Shown one piece after another: positions 1 through 13,734 of a DNA stretch of 64,000 nt; position 1 is the first letter of the stretch; every line of letters begins with the position of its first letter. Source of the DNA: Pegea sp. RAD2-039 (taxonomy: Eukaryota > Chordata > Thaliacea > Salpida > Salpidae); assembly GCA_034620365.1 (NCBI GenBank), contig JAQGEQ010000126.1:186001-250000 (forward strand). Reading direction: 5' to 3'. The notes under the pieces were generated by a model, which searched no databases, was not told the DNA's origin, and was given only the letters and a program-made list of their open reading frames with translations. Position numbers and translations under genes: made by a program.

Positions 1-1130
1 GCCTGCCAAACTGTCCGTTCAAAGAAAGAAGTCTTTCGTGCCACATGTAGTTTCTTACAGCAGAAACTTAGTGTGATGTAAAACAACTGGTGGAAAGAGT
101 TTGATAAGAAAACCCAATTGTACACAGACACTGATAACTATCGAATATTTAATGAAACCCTTAAAACGGTATACGCCCCATCTTTTAGGGCTGATAACTT
201 TCTGCAGAGTTTGAATGGCCGTATTATACTGACTGATACAAACTCCATCTTATCAAGTTGGTTTTGACATTCGCAGTCACTATCAGCGCTAAGTCTGCGG
301 CACAAGTCTTTTCTCGACTACTCAAACCACAGAGGTATAACTCTTCTCTTGACTGCAAATAAAATTCTTGCAAGGATTTTACTAAAAATAGCCTTCTAGA
401 GCTAAAGACGTTCTTCGTGAAACCTAGTGCAAGTTGAGAAGTAGTCGAAGCACTACTGAAATGATATTTGTTCTTCGACAAATCTATCAAAAATGTAGTA
501 AGCAAAAATAAGGATATCACCTTAGTAGATCTCACCAAAACCTTTGGCACTGTTAATGGGACAGCATCTTGTATATCCACCAAAGTTTGTCAATATGATG
601 CCACCTGTTTGTAATAGAGGACGATTTGAAATAAGGATTATTATCAACCCTTTTCTCCATATTCTTCAGTATTATGCTATCATACAAACTATAAACCGTG
701 ATTAAAAAGACGCAATCTTTATTAGGTACCACTTTGATGGCTGCCTAATTCAAACTGAGACATCTAAGACCTAATAATAAAATGTTCCACCATATGGCTC
801 GTGAGTTTATTTCCGCCGATGACACTGCTTTGGTGACACACGCTGAATAGGCGTTACAAAGAATAAAATTTTGTAGAAGCAACAAGACTTTTTGGTCTTA
901 AAGTGATTCTAAAAAAGACGAAAGATTCACCAACGATTAGATCAACAAACTGAGATCAACTTGTAAAAACCCATCGTTCTAACCACACTTCAATACGGGT
1001 CTGAATCCTGGGTCTTGTAAATTCGTCACTTGCGAATTCTACATTGTCTCTACCAATACTACTTCCAAAACACCTTACACATCAAATTCTAATATCTCTC
1101 TACTTAGTAAGCTTAAAAGAAAAATAAATT
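1..1130 (+). mobile_element. Decayed non-LTR retrotransposon (LINE), reverse transcriptase region
   Basis: No open frame survives, but translation on the plus strand in shifting frames gives a recognisable LINE order. A linker before the RT is at 76-230 (NWWKEFDKKTQLYTDTDNYR). An RT stretch like TTEMIFVLRQI is near 450-490, followed by a VDLTKTFGTVN-like motif A at about 520-560. A catalytic motif like FISADDTALVTHAE is near 810-850, and a C-terminal stretch LQYGSESWVL lies at 990-1020. This is the order of a common invertebrate LINE type (RTE-like or relatives). Several frameshifts and stops make it dead. The 5' end lies outside the window. The minus-strand frame at 224-583 is only its shadow. 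Confidence 0.75.
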
Positions 1131-1274
1131 AGTTCCAAAGCTAATCACGTTTGTATCGTGAGATTTAGCTAACAAGTTTGTGGTAAATGTGCACAAAAAT
1201 AAAACTTACAAACAAAATGTTCACCGAATTTTTTAAATAAAAGTTTGCACACATTAGCAAAGAGACTAATTTTC

Positions 1275-1400
1275 TTTTTTCAATAAGATAATTACGATTT
1301 GGAATCTTTCTGACTCAATCACTGCATCAAAATCTATCAACTCTTTTAAAATTATGTAAAAAAATTATGATTTAGGTAATTTTGTCAAGAAGTGAATCAC
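1275..1400 (+). mobile_element. LINE 3'-end fragment (same family as 36320 and 56780)
   Basis: About 54 bases at 1286-1340 match 36328-36382 nearly base for base (start AAGATAATTACGATTTGGAA). The encoded remnant resembles the last residues of a LINE ORF2, TVWN-LPDSI type, as better preserved at 49690-49800. It sits just downstream of the larger LINE relic but probably belongs to a different family. Confidence 0.6.
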
Positions 1401-1906
1401 ACTTATAACGACACCCTGGGAAGACCATCACTATCCTCTTCTTGGGGACCAGGATAACACTGTTGGGTTCCCTTTCATAATTTGTTAAATGACGTTCAAG
1501 TAACGCTTACAAAATGCTTAAGATCAACGTTTTTGGGCTAGGTTCTTTTCGAATTTTTACCAGATCTCTGCTTGCTATGATTTGTTCAAATGATTTTCAG
1601 AAGTTGATTATAATTGTCAACATATATGAAGACTTTTAATTACGACATATATTGACAAAAAACAAGTGAAAAAAACAAGAATTATTATTTTAGTTGTGAA
1701 TAGGAATAAATCGCAGAATACTCCATGCATACTCATGATTTAATTAACAACAAATATATTTGAGATTTTCTCAAAGAAAGTAAAGCCTTTCATAAAGAAA
1801 TCATCTTATAGACCGATTAGCTGAAATATTTAATGGAAATAATGTGTAAGTAGCATCATAAGGTTTAGATGAAGAAAAGTTATTAAGAAAAAAGATTTAA
1901 ATAGAG
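1401..1906. other. Intergenic, AT-rich
   Basis: About 500 bases between the LINE fragment and the alpha-SNAP stop codon. The part nearest the gene should hold the alpha-SNAP 3' UTR (minus strand). I see no other gene or clear repeat. Confidence 0.5.
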
Positions 1907-4142
1907 CTAGCAAAGATCATCTGCATCTTCATCACACGAGTTTTCAGTAGGAATAGTTTTCTTGATTCTTAGTAAGATTGTTGTTAACCACTCATCTATC
2001 CGAGTGATTCGATCATAATCAGTAATTGCTTCTGCAAAAGCATCAGCAGAACCTTTGTCAAACGCTTGAACTAGTTTATCTATTAATTTAAATTCTCGGC
2101 TATCTTCAAAGGCAGGCGAAGCTCTCTGATATTCGTTCATGGCTTGTCTAAAAAACAAATTCAGTTTGAAAGCCTCAAATTTTAAGTTATAAAATAACAC
2201 ATTGAATAAAAGGAACAAAAAAAATAGTTTTTTAGTAGAAAAATAAAATAAACGTTTTAGTAGCAGAGTAGGATATGAACTTTACAAATATTTGAAAATA
2301 TTTTGGAAATTAGAATAAATGATTAAATGGTTTATATTTTAAGTTCACAAAATTAGTGGAAGAATATCTTAGATGATATCGTATTTACTGAAAGTAAATT
2401 AAAATCTAATGAGTTAAATGACTTTTACCAAAGTGATCTTATTTCTAGATTTTTAACTGTTTGATTTAAACAATAAGAAAATAGTTTATTATCAAATTGT
2501 ATATAAATAGAATATAGATAAAAAGTGAAGAGCCTTTTAAAAATAGAATTTAAAAAGAAGAATCCTTAAAATTGCATCACATTAAAAAAAGAGAGAAAAA
2601 AATTGATTAATGAAATAACAAGTTTCAGATTGATTTAAATAAAGGTCTTATTGTAATCTCTTATCACAAAAAAGCTCTGATGAACATTATTCAACTATTT
2701 CTAAATTATCAAATTCTTACTTTTATGGCGCTTATAAAATAATTAATTTAAAGTAATTTTTAAAATAATAAATAATAATCTATTTATTGAGAGCGTGTAA
2801 AAATACTTTAGTCGCCCACGTGATATGTCAAAAATTTTGATTAAAGATGTTTATAAAGACATGATAACGATTTGTGAACTTATTGTGTTTGTAATTATCT
2901 TCTTATAGCAACTTGTCACAAAATCTAACAAAGAAATAAAAGTTGTTCTTACTTAGCATTAACAACCCCTCCCATACAAAAATGACAAAGTATGGCTTTA
3001 AACATGTGTTCTTTGGCAGAATATTTTAAGAGAGGGCTTTCTATGGATATCATTGCAACTTTATCAAATAATTCGATTGCTTTTGTATATTTTTCAAGCT
3101 GGGCAGCATGCAAAGCAACTTTGAGAAAGCATTTATTAGCACTGCTTTTTGAGTCTTCACCATCAAAGTATTCGGCAGCCTGCAAAAGTTTGTCGATGAT
3201 AAAATATCAGTTTGATCTTTTAATAACTACTTTTCCTGTATTAATTTAGGTTAAATTATGATACTTCAGACTTTTTTTTATTATCTTTCATCAATCATGT
3301 TGTATCTGTTTGCTATAAGAGCTGTAGAAATGCCATTTGCAGCCAATTGTTGAATATAATATATAGAAAGATTTACTTTTTCAAAATTGATGATAGCTTT
3401 TTCAATGTTAATTGTATCTGATTCATAAAGTTCAGCGATATTGACATGATGCTTTGCAGCCATTGTAAACCTCCCCATGTCAGTGTAAATGTCGATGGCC
3501 TAGTTAACAAGTAAAAATAATCTGTTCAAAATTTGAGAAGATAACATTTGAACAAAAATATTAAAAAAAATCCACACCTATAAGTAAAAGTTATTTTAAA
3601 ATGAAATGATGCAATCAACAATACTAAAATTGTTATATTTAAACACTAGAAAAATGAAAATGTCTATACAATATGGGTACTTTTCAAAGAATTTTAATTA
3701 AATTATTAGCTATTGGTCAAATAAACTTTACAGAAACATAAAAATAATTTATAAAAACTCATCAAAACATATCTAACTCTAAGAAAAGCCATAATCGCTT
3801 CATCAGGGTTGGATTTCTTGAAACAATTTGCCCCATCAACTAAGTTGCTAGCAGCTTCATGTTTATTTCCAAGTTCAATGTGAATATCAGCAGCTTTTTG
3901 AAAAGCAGAACCAGCGTCTGACCACTTCTTTGACATCTAAGATTAAAGACAATTTTGAGCAACCTAAAAATATAATTTCATTTTCTTACCTTGAACAAAT
4001 TCCCAGCTCTTACATACTTCTCACAAGCAGCTTCAAGTTTAGTTTCTGATCCAAATATGGAAGAGAAAAAACTTTTAGCAGACTTAACATTTCGATCACC
4101 TTCTGCTAAGGCTTCATAAGCTTCTTTTTCTTTAGTGTCCAT
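1907..4142 (-). CDS. NAPA: Alpha-SNAP (soluble NSF attachment protein), 5 exons, complete
   Basis: Adaptor that loads the AAA ATPase NSF onto SNARE bundles so they can be taken apart after membrane fusion; cytosolic and peripheral on membranes. Exons (minus strand): 4142-3990, 3936-3778, 3499-3377, 3179-2953, 2147-1907. They sum to 903 bases, 300 residues, against about 295 in vertebrates. All junctions are GT-AG and in frame. The N-terminus reads [17 protein letters not shown] and is followed by the hydrophobic membrane loop [11 protein letters not shown]-like helices include [15 protein letters not shown] and the signature [15 protein letters not shown]. The C-terminal [13 protein letters not shown] precedes an acidic end (DEDADDLC) in place of the usual EEDLR. 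The first intron is 53 bases. Intron 3 contains a LINE 3' tail. Similarity is strong throughout; gamma-SNAP is excluded by the C-terminal motif. Confidence 0.95.
3258..3350 (+). mobile_element. LINE 3'-UTR fragment in alpha-SNAP intron 3
   Basis: Matches the 3' terminus seen at 36550-36650 and 57000-57105: GATACTTnAGACnTTTTTTATTATCTTT, then TTTGCTATAAGAGCTGTA and GCAGCCAATTGTTGAATA. Inserted antisense to the host gene, starting about 27 bases inside the intron from exon 3. Confidence 0.6.
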
Positions 4143-7082
4143 TGTATCAAGCAAACAGTAAAATTTAGAGAATATAGATAAACAAAACTATAATAAATAT
4201 AAAAAAATATATGAGATTTAATGAATTATCTGAACAAAGTTGTCAAAAGAAAATTTCTTAAAGATATTTAAAAAGTAATGAAATACTTGGAACACTTAAA
4301 ACATATGGTAAAAGATATAACTTTAAAAGATTACTTACCAATGAAATAAATTCTAATAAAATTATTCTTTGGTTATAATTTATAGGATACAATCTATTAA
4401 AATTAATAATTTACATAAAGCATAAAAACTTTATTAAGCTGTTTTTATGCAAGTTACAAAATCTATAAATTAAAAATATAAAATAATTTCTAAACAAATT
4501 AATTATAATCAAGAACAAATATAAGAAAATATATTATTTTAAGACCACTTATAATGCATTATTTCATATTTAAAAAAACTCTAGACAAAAATTTAATAAT
4601 TTCAGATTTAATAAAACTTTTAAATATTAAAATTACTGCTAAAATTCAAAAAAAACTAACACATTATTATACAGTTTATTTTTCTAATTCTAAAAAAATC
4701 AAACAATTGTTAAAAGTCAATAACAACTAAAAAGCTTCATCTAAAAACATCAAAATATAAACAAATCATAAACAAATTAATCAAATTATGTATTTTATTA
4801 TCTAGATAATTTTTAGATTATCACTAAAATGATGACTTAACAAATTAAATAATTAGAAATTTATATAGTTTTCTTTATTTTCTGAGAAGTAATTAATCTT
4901 ACAATCAAAAACTGCAACGTATACAAAGTATAAATTAATTTAGGCATCAAAAATTTTAGAATATTTTACAATAACAACCGCTGTTTAAAAACATTTAACA
5001 TCACTGTATTCTATACGATACTTCAAATTTGTTTGCTAAAAAGTAAAAAATAAACAATAACGTCATGTTATTCTCGAATTTCTATATTTACTTAAAGCAC
5101 GGATTAAAACATTGTTTTATATAAAAATAATATGTTTTTTTTAATTAGGTAAATTACTCATTTTTAATTCGTTAGCAGATGTAGCAATTTTTTTTACGAT
5201 TTTAACAAATAAAAAACTCTATTTCAAGCTCGGGATAATTTTAGCTTGAGATGTTAAATATTAACACGCATACTGTTCTATTCTTTAGTAGAGCTAATCA
5301 ATACCATTACATAAAAACTAAACTAAAAAAGATTTATCATCTATAATAAGTTGAGTTACCGATAAATTGAAATAAAGCTGTTTAAAGTTTAGAGCATAAT
5401 AAAGTAATATAATGTCATTCGGCAGTTTAGTAATTTGATTAGTAAAAATCTTCTGCCTGCAAAACGAAGCAAAGAAAAAAATTGTTTTGTAGACAAATCT
5501 TTTGCTTGATCATAAATGGTGTTATGGAAACACATGTTTATAAGAGATGCATAAAAGCATCTTTCCTAATGCTAATACATTTGCTTTTCAAGAAAACTTA
5601 ATCTTTACAATAATCGATTTAAGGACATTATATTACTATTTCCGTTGTAGTTAATCAATACAGTTAGTGGTTTGAAGTCCCAGAACTTTCCTATCAATTG
5701 TCTTTTAAAGAAACGTTGGTTAGCCAAAATCGTAACAACCAAACAATTGTGGCCAGGTCGACTCTTCATTCTACCACGTCACCTTAGTCATATGACATCT
5801 ATTCTTCGAGTTGATTTTTGGACATGGTTATAAATTAATCCTAATTCAATTCTTGTAGCAAGTCCTTTAAGCTTGTTCAGGTTACATGCGCGGGTCTAGT
5901 TCTACCTCCTACCCTTTACCGGTCACATCCGAAAACTTTATAAGTATTTGCAACGTCGTGCGTTTCTAATGCACCTTCGGTTGCCCAACACAAGACAAAT
6001 TTGGTTTGCTTCAGTTTTGCTTACCAGAGAATATTTACAAGTCAGTTTGTTCGATTAACCTAATAACTTTTCATTAAACTTCTGTATCTTTATTTAAAAC
6101 AACGCTACTGATATTCAAAATAAGATTTCTTTAAAATTTGACCGGCGAACATAAAATGATTCACAGAAACAAATATGCTTACACTTTATTTGAATAAGGT
6201 TTCAGTATACAGTTTTTTAAAGAAACGCTATTTGTTCAGTTACTTATCTCAGGTTTAGGTGACAGTTCATCCAAACATAGTAATTTTAATATAAAGGTCT
6301 TATATAAGTATTTTATCAACTTGCTGGAAGTTTACTTAAAAAGAATTTGCGACTTTATCTATAAAGCTCTTGATTTTTGTTTCTTTGTTTGTCCGACTTC
6401 TAATTGTAAGTATTGTAGATTACAATAATCTCATTGATAGGGCATTACATCAAGTAAACGCAAAAAAATTGATGTTGCTGGCTTTCAATTTGTTGTTAGC
6501 AAACGTTAGTAGCACTTTGGTTCCAGAAAGATTGGAATTTAAAAGTATTTGATATTGAAAAAGTCAATTAGAAATTTAAGTTAATTTTTGATGACTTCTC
6601 AGAAATTGAAACATCTAGTCAACAACTCAAAAATAAAATTTAAAAAATTTGTTTAAGAATTGATCTAAATATTTTTGTAAGTTAAATAACAAGACTAACA
6701 ATGAATTATTTTTGGATTTTTGTTTATTTTGAATAAATCTTTGAAAGTATCAAACAACATATTTTAGAAATGCCAAAAAACTCTATTTGTGAAACATGAT
6801 GATAAAAATTCTAAGAAAACTGATCTCTACATCTAAAAAGTTAAAACGAATAATTGTGAATCTCTACAAAGGTGCAAGTTATTTAAGTGTCTTTCAGAAT
6901 TGAATTCATGAAATATTGAAGACCAAGAAGTTTATGAAACTAAAACACTAAATTACTTACAAGCTACAAAAAAAATCGCCTCACAGTAAAATGTTTGAGC
7001 AAATCAACTGAAGAATGAAAATATCAAATCTCTAATTATCAAGATGTCCAGATATATAAAATATACTTTTGTAGACGATCAA
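4143..7082. other. Intergenic between alpha-SNAP 5' end and EML 3' end
   Basis: About 2.9 kb. 4143-5450 is very AT-rich and should hold the alpha-SNAP promoter; I see no sharp motif. 5640-6060 has higher GC and looks like decayed repeat, but I could not assign a family from either strand. The short plus-strand frame at 6370-6552 has no recognisable content. Confidence 0.4.
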
Positions 7083-10000
7083 TTATATCAACTTCCATTG
7101 CATTGTAGTACAATCAAGCCCGCCAGTTGATATTACATTCTGATCATTCACCAGGAATTGAACTGAAGTCACGTGACTGCTATGTCCTTCAAACACGTGA
7201 CTAGCACTCTGAAAAATTATTAGAAGTTGAAACGAGTTGATATAAGCCTATGATAGAACCTGAGGTTGGGTTACTGGGTAGTTGTAAAGATGAACTTTAC
7301 CGAAGTCATCTCCGGTTGCTAACAACTTGTTGTCATGTGATCTAGCCGCGGAATTGACATCAGTACCATCAGCACCTTCAGGCCATACTCCTAAAACACC
7401 AAATTGTTGCTTATATGAAAAAGGTGCAAAAAACTTACCAATAGTGTTAAACCCGAGTGTACAAGATTGTGTATCCCATTCTGCATCTCTATAAGCGGAT
7501 GCAGATCGAATTTGTTTACAAGTTTTAGGATCCCCTGATCATGAGAGATTAGTTGGATTTTATTGAAGACTTGGGACTTACAAGCAAGGACTTCATAGTC
7601 TCCGGAGTTTGAGAGGATCAGTTGGGAGTCCTTGGACCAATCAAGATGTGTGATGTAACTGCTGTGACCAACACACCTTCCTAATTTGTTCAATTTACTT
7701 CTGCCTTCGTTCATCTGGTAGATGTAGATGGCGTTGTCATGGGAACCAATTGCTAGGTAGTTATTGTCTTCATAGAAAGAAGTTTTAAAGATTGATGAGG
7801 AAAAAATAAATTATTTAAAAAATATTCAGCTTAAAATCCAAAGATGTTTTTCAAGTTTTGAAAGAATGCTCAAGATGAGGTGCTGACTTCAAACCTGGTG
7901 AAAATTTGATGACGTCAAACTGCTCGTCGCCATCCTTGCCTTGCATGACGACTTCCTGTGTATCAGCACACATCACCAACCAGCTTCCATTCTTCAATCC
8001 AACAGCAACCAAGTTCCCATCTGAACTGTAGCCAGCAGATTGAATCCCAAACTCAAAGCTCTGAAAATAGAAACATTGAAACAGCAATTAACATCAACAA
8101 ACATCTAGATACTTTTATCCAATCGACTTGATGACTCTCCGCGTTCCTCGAAATCAGCTGCTTGTCGTGAGCACCAGTGAGGAAGGAAGGTTGAGAAGGA
8201 TGAGCAGCCAGGCCCCAAAGCTCCTCAAAATGTCCCTTAAGTAGATTAAACGATGGTCACGTGGTGGAAATATAGAGTTGTTGAATTAATTTATTGAACT
8301 TCTACAAGTTTTGAAAGATATCTTTGATGAATTACATCAACAATAGTGGTAAAGGCTTCTACGTCTTCCACTGAACCAACTAAGATATTATTTCTTCTTG
8401 TTCCTATATAAACTTTGCCGTCATTAGGCGAAAAGGCGACAGCGCGGCAAACATGTTCAGTGATCTGCAGATTTATTTAAGTAAGTTTGAAACATTAAAT
8501 GCGGATTGGAATCTGTCACCTGCTTCTCAGTAATCGGTCTTAAATGACTCCCATACTTCTTCACAAACCCATCTTTGCCAGTTGTAATGAAGCCTCCATC
8601 ATGTAGAGAGCAGATTCCAAAGACGGGTCCATCATGAACGTTCTGTGACAATTTCATGATATCGATTGTGCTTTGAAGTTCAAAGATAGAAGAAATGAGA
8701 TTTGTTTGTCTTTTCAGAGGAATGTGAAACGAGAAAGAAAAATGAAATATGAAGATCTTACGTGAATCATTTTACTGATCTTTCTAGAGTCACATGACCA
8801 CATTTGGACATTTCCATTCGAGTCACCGGTCAGCAGGGCACCCGTGTTTGTAAATGAGAGGCACAAGCAGAACTTCGGTTTGACGTTTTTCTGAGGTTTA
8901 GCAAATTAACAGAAGCTGGAATTGAGTTTGATGGACTGACCTCAAAGAGGCCTTGTCGTCGATTCAACTTCGATTCACCCAGATTCCAAAACGCGACGTG
9001 GCCTTTACCACACGTGACTAGGATATTAGGGAGCTTTGGGTTGAACTCAACTGCGAACACGGGGTCTTTTGAAGCCTGTAAAGATCATATAGAAGATGAA
9101 GACATAAAAACTTGTTGATAAAACTTTATCAAAACTTGAAAAAACAACTCTAAAAATCTGTTAAAATTCAAATAAAATATTTGAAACTAACTGTGGTTCT
9201 GTTTTCTATCTAGCAACGTTTGATTAGTTTGAAAAGGAAGTAATAGTTGCTGTTGCCGTGATTTGGTTGGTTGGATTGTGAACTAATAGTTGCTATTTGG
9301 TAGTTGGAATTAAAGTAATTTCTAAGTTTGTAAATTGAAAAATCTGTTCATAACCTCACATTTATATTGAAGTTGAATATTTTAATAACATTCAAAAGAA
9401 AGTATTTAATCCAATTTATAGAGATCAAAACCAACACAACGCTTTCTTTGTCTACATCGCGTCATGTCTAGTGCTGTCCAGTGACGTAATAATTAAATCC
9501 ACTTACATGATGTTCAGCAACTTTTTGCTCTTTCGACCAATTCCAAACCGTCAATACATGTTCATTCGACTCATCCACAACAGCTAGAAGATTTCCACCA
9601 TCCTATATAGATACAGCAAAGTGAGTTTCATTTGTAGATGGTGGTGAGTACGAACTGTGTATGAGAAACCAAGACATGAAACCGCTCTTACAAAACCAGT
9701 AAGTACATGAAGAGTCTGTAGGGTTTCAATGCTCCAAACATGAACTTGTGGGACCCTTGGCTGAGAATTAAGTTGATTAAGTTGTAAAGACATATCAAGC
9801 AAAGTATTAAAAAAAGAATTTTAGTAATTTCCCAAACAATTTGCACAATCAAATAAAATCATTAAACGTTTTGTGATAAGTAAACAGAGTAGACGCCAGC
9901 AAGCTATGAATAGTGAAGCTAATGGAAGTTCTCTGTTTCTTTGTTCGTTCAAGCAAATAAATTGAAGTAGGCGATGAGGCCTAAAAGTTTGGCGATTTAA

Positions 10001-11785
10001 TAGCTAATTGAAGGCTAAAAATAGAAGTTTGAAAAATTTGCTAGACATTTTAGAAAGTATTTATATTTATAAGCAAGTCACGCTTTTAAATATCATATTT
10101 CACTAGCTTGTAAGTAAACTACTAGCTGCTCATGCAAATAAGCACTCATCTATCATGCATTAGGTAAAAGTTTGCTAAAAAACCTTTTTTGGGCTGTTAT
10201 TTCCTTTGTGTTCCTTGTCAGGGTAGAAAATGATAAAAATAATTGACAAAATTAAAAACTTAAAATAAAAATTTAATAATAAAAAAGTTAACACAACAAA
10301 ATTAATAAAAACATTTTTTAGAAGCTGGGAGATGTGCCAAAAAATACCTTGCCGTCCAATTCAAGCCCAGCCACCTGTCCACTGGCAGCTTTTGTGCCAT
10401 CTGGGTGTATTGCAAGGCTAAAAAAATAGATAAAAAAATAAGAATTTAAAGTTTTAATTAAAACTAGTAGGAGATAGCTCAAATATTTTACAGATTCAAA
10501 ACGTTGTTATTAATTAAAAGTAGAAAGATTCAAACCTTCTCACGTCATCATTATGACCTTTGTAATGTCGTTGTGTTTGTTGTACTGGATTAAACAAAAC
10601 AACTACAGCAGCGGTAAAATAAACAATCTCTCCGCTGGATAACACTCGTATATTGTATCTTGAATCTTTCCCTCGATAACCATAACTAAAAAGTTGATGA
10701 ACTTTATAAAAACTTCTTCAAATTTCTTTCCTACAAACTACTTACACCCACTCAAGTTCAAGCTTACGCTCAGGTAGGCTGGAAGAAGCAGAAATGTTAT
10801 AAGATTCCAGGTTTGTTGGACCATATAAGATTACTGGGCGACCTTTAAGGTGAATTTTAACACTTCCATCAACTTCATTGTAAGTCGTAGCGACTCGACT
10901 GATGCTAGAGATGAAATTAGAATCAGATTCTTTTCATAAAGTTATTTGTTGTAAATCAAATGTAGGCAACCTTGGCCGGCGTTTTCTTTCAACACCATTA
11001 AGTTGGCTGTTAGAAGATGAACGTCTAAAACAAAACAAAATAAAAGCTTACTTGCCGAATCTCAGTCTAGCAAGTCTCATGTCTACTTGGTCAAGTTTTT
11101 AGGGAAGAATTTCAATCAGATCTTCTTATATCATGAGTTTAGGCTAATCTTATATTTTTGATAAATAAATATGATGATAAAGTACAGTTTTTTTTTTGCT
11201 TATTTCAGCAAGATAATAGTGCAAAATTTTCAATTCAACAAAATTGTCATCATAAGTAAACAACCTTAAAGTTGGATTGCTAGTTGATTGGTTCAAATTG
11301 TTGGTACTTCTTCTCATATAAGCAGAAGAAGGTCTTTTAGGTTTTTTAAACACATCACTTGAAGAGCGATCAGGATCATACTTGGAAGGTAGAGGTTGAA
11401 ATACTGTACCAGCTGCACAAATAGTTGATTTGAAAAACATAGATTTCAGTTTCTTTTATACCTTAGTTAGTAACAAGTTTAAGTTTTAAATTTTAGAAAA
11501 TAATTTAAAACAATTAAATGAAGAATTTTTGGTAAAGATAAGAAAATTGAAAGATTTAGAAACTTACATTTTAGTGGAGTGTATCTACTTTTAGCCTCAC
11601 TTGATTCAGATTTCAACAATTTCAGAATTTGATTAACTTTTGATTTCAGTTCTTTAATCTCTTCACTTTGACAAGAAACTGTTTGTTCCAAAAGTTTAAA
11701 AGACTCCAAAGATACTGTGAAAGAAGCATTTATAAAAATATAAAATGGTCAAAAAAATAAACTTGCCTATGTTTTGTTCATCCAT
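7083..11785 (-). CDS. EML: Echinoderm microtubule-associated protein-like (EML1-4 class), 19 exons, complete
   Basis: Microtubule-binding beta-propeller protein of the cytoskeleton and spindle. Exons: 11785-11767, 11714-11568, 11412-11265, 11024-10971, 10904-10746, 10685-10536, 10417-10348, 9760-9656, 9602-9507, 9075-8941, 8890-8762, 8642-8520, 8464-8336, 8235-8113, 8060-7895, 7767-7582, 7534-7439, 7390-7260, 7208-7083. They sum to 2292 bases, 763 residues, in frame. Residues 8-45 form a heptad coiled coil (trimerisation domain of EML1-4; absent in EML5/6). A Ser/Arg/Lys-rich basic linker follows. The HELP motif begins near residue 142 (LKGRPVILYG, then YGYRGKDSRYN). From there to the end run WD repeats of the tandem TAPE double propeller, including GHSSYITHLDWS and SNSGDYEVLAWD. 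The stop follows MQWKLI, as in EML proteins. Intron 1 has a GC donor. Which of EML1-4 is closest cannot be told; invertebrates usually have one. Confidence 0.95.
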
Positions 11786-13734
11786 TTAGATAATTGAAAA
11801 TTTAACACAAAGGTAGTAAAAACTCAAACTATGTAAAAAAAAACTCAGTTTTATTGTTTGATACAAATACAATGAAATTATGAAACAATTCTTTAAATTA
11901 AGAAAGTTTTTTTAGCTAATAAAAACTAAAAATATTGTTTACAATTTGAAAAAATCACTCAAAAGTTTATCTTTAATTAAATTGATGATTTTTTTATTTT
12001 AAAAAGCAACCTAAGAAATTACAATTATGAAAATCAAAGAAATAATTGACAGATAATTGTTGAGGGTTGGGCTAATCAGAATAAACTATCCTTAAGTCAA
12101 TACTAACATAATTTATACTTAAGAATAATTTTTAAAGTGTTTTAATTTCTATGTAACATACTAAAATAGTTTATATTTAAAACAAAACAATATAACCAAT
12201 TAAACAATGTCTTTAAATTATGAAATTAGAGGAAACCTATAAGATAATGATAATAAAAAATTCTATAGAACAAATGAGTTAATAATATTGTAACTGTTTC
12301 AGGTTTTATTTTCTAGGTTTAATCTTAATAGAATTTAGACAGCAAAAGTATATCTACAAAAAGTTTGAAACAATGAATCAGTATTTTGTAGAAACTATTT
12401 GAAACAACTTACTAATGATAACTATTCTGAGAAAATACAATTTCTTAAATATTTTCACATTCAAAATGCAAACTTCTAAATCAAAAATGTCCCTTTTCTA
12501 TTATCACAAAATATATACTATCAAAAAATACTTCAAGAATAATATATAAGAAATGTTAGCTTCTAAAACAAAAATTTAAAAACTGATTAAAAGTTATTAT
12601 ATGTTTTAAGACATGAGTGCAATAAATAACTTTTTATGATTGACTTTATACAATATTTTAAAACAAAATCTTTATAATAAATACAGCTACTATCAAATAG
12701 ATAAGCTCAAGCTATAAAATTTTATCATATTGTGGAAAAATGTTTCACTTTTCTTGAAGTACAAGCTTAAAAAAATAAATATTAGCTTTTTATTATATAT
12801 TGTTGGTTTACAATAAATACAAACAAATACATTTTACTTATTTATAAATTAAAATGATATAAAACAAATAAAAATAATATTTCTATGAGCAAAAAACATC
12901 GCTTTGCTTCTATTAAATAAAATAAACAACAACATTGTTCTATAAGACTTTGACATTTTAAAAATAGATTAGAAATTTTTTTTAATTCATAAATTTTTAG
13001 AAGCTTTACTCTGTGTAGTCTAGACATGTTTCAAATAAGATCAACATTTTTTTTAATTAAATAAGGATAAACTGAAATGAGAAAATTTCTCAAATTATCG
13101 AAGCGGAAGCATGTTGACAATCTTTTTGTATATCTATTTGCGAATATATTTGAAACCAATAAAGTTTCCAAATCAAATTTCAAAAAATATATTAAAAACT
13201 AGATTACTACTATAGATACTTTTTCAAGTTTAAGTTATTTTGAAGGCGTATCATTGACATAACTTTGTTTACTGCTCAAAGTATTTTCAAAAGTTGGTCT
13301 TTAGCACCTTCGAACGCTAAATGCAAGATTTGGCTGAGAAAAGGGAATCAAACTTTGTATATTGTGTTGTTGGTGTATCAAGAATTTCACTGACTAAGAA
13401 GAAAATTTGATCAAATCTCTGAAATTTGTTGCCTTATTATTATTATTTATTTGTTGCAAGATTAAAACAGCTTTACTAAAACGTTTGTTACATAATTTAC
13501 TACGCAGCTAGAAATCCTATGATACAAATTATTTAGTTACAAGTGAGTAGAAATTAGCAATTTTATCATCATGGATTGAATGCATCAATGATAATTAAAA
13601 AGTTAAAAACATTTTACTGAAAACACATTCACAAAATCATTTCTTAGTAATCTGATTTGTGAATTAGTTGAATAGTTTTTAAAGCATGCGATTCTTTAAT
13701 ATTTTTGTTTACAAAACATGGCAGAACAAATTTT
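11786..13734. other. Intergenic, very AT-rich, EML 5' flank
   Basis: About 1.9 kb upstream of the EML start codon. It should contain the EML promoter and any 5' UTR exon, but I see no island, TATA context or motif that stands out. The minus-strand frame at 12842-13027 is Lys/Leu/Phe-rich low-complexity translation. Confidence 0.4.

Noticed and set aside
224-583. 119-residue minus-strand frame
   Set aside because: Antisense of the LINE relic, whose coding signal is on the plus strand.
2992-3249. 85-residue plus-strand frame
   Set aside because: Antisense of alpha-SNAP exon 4.
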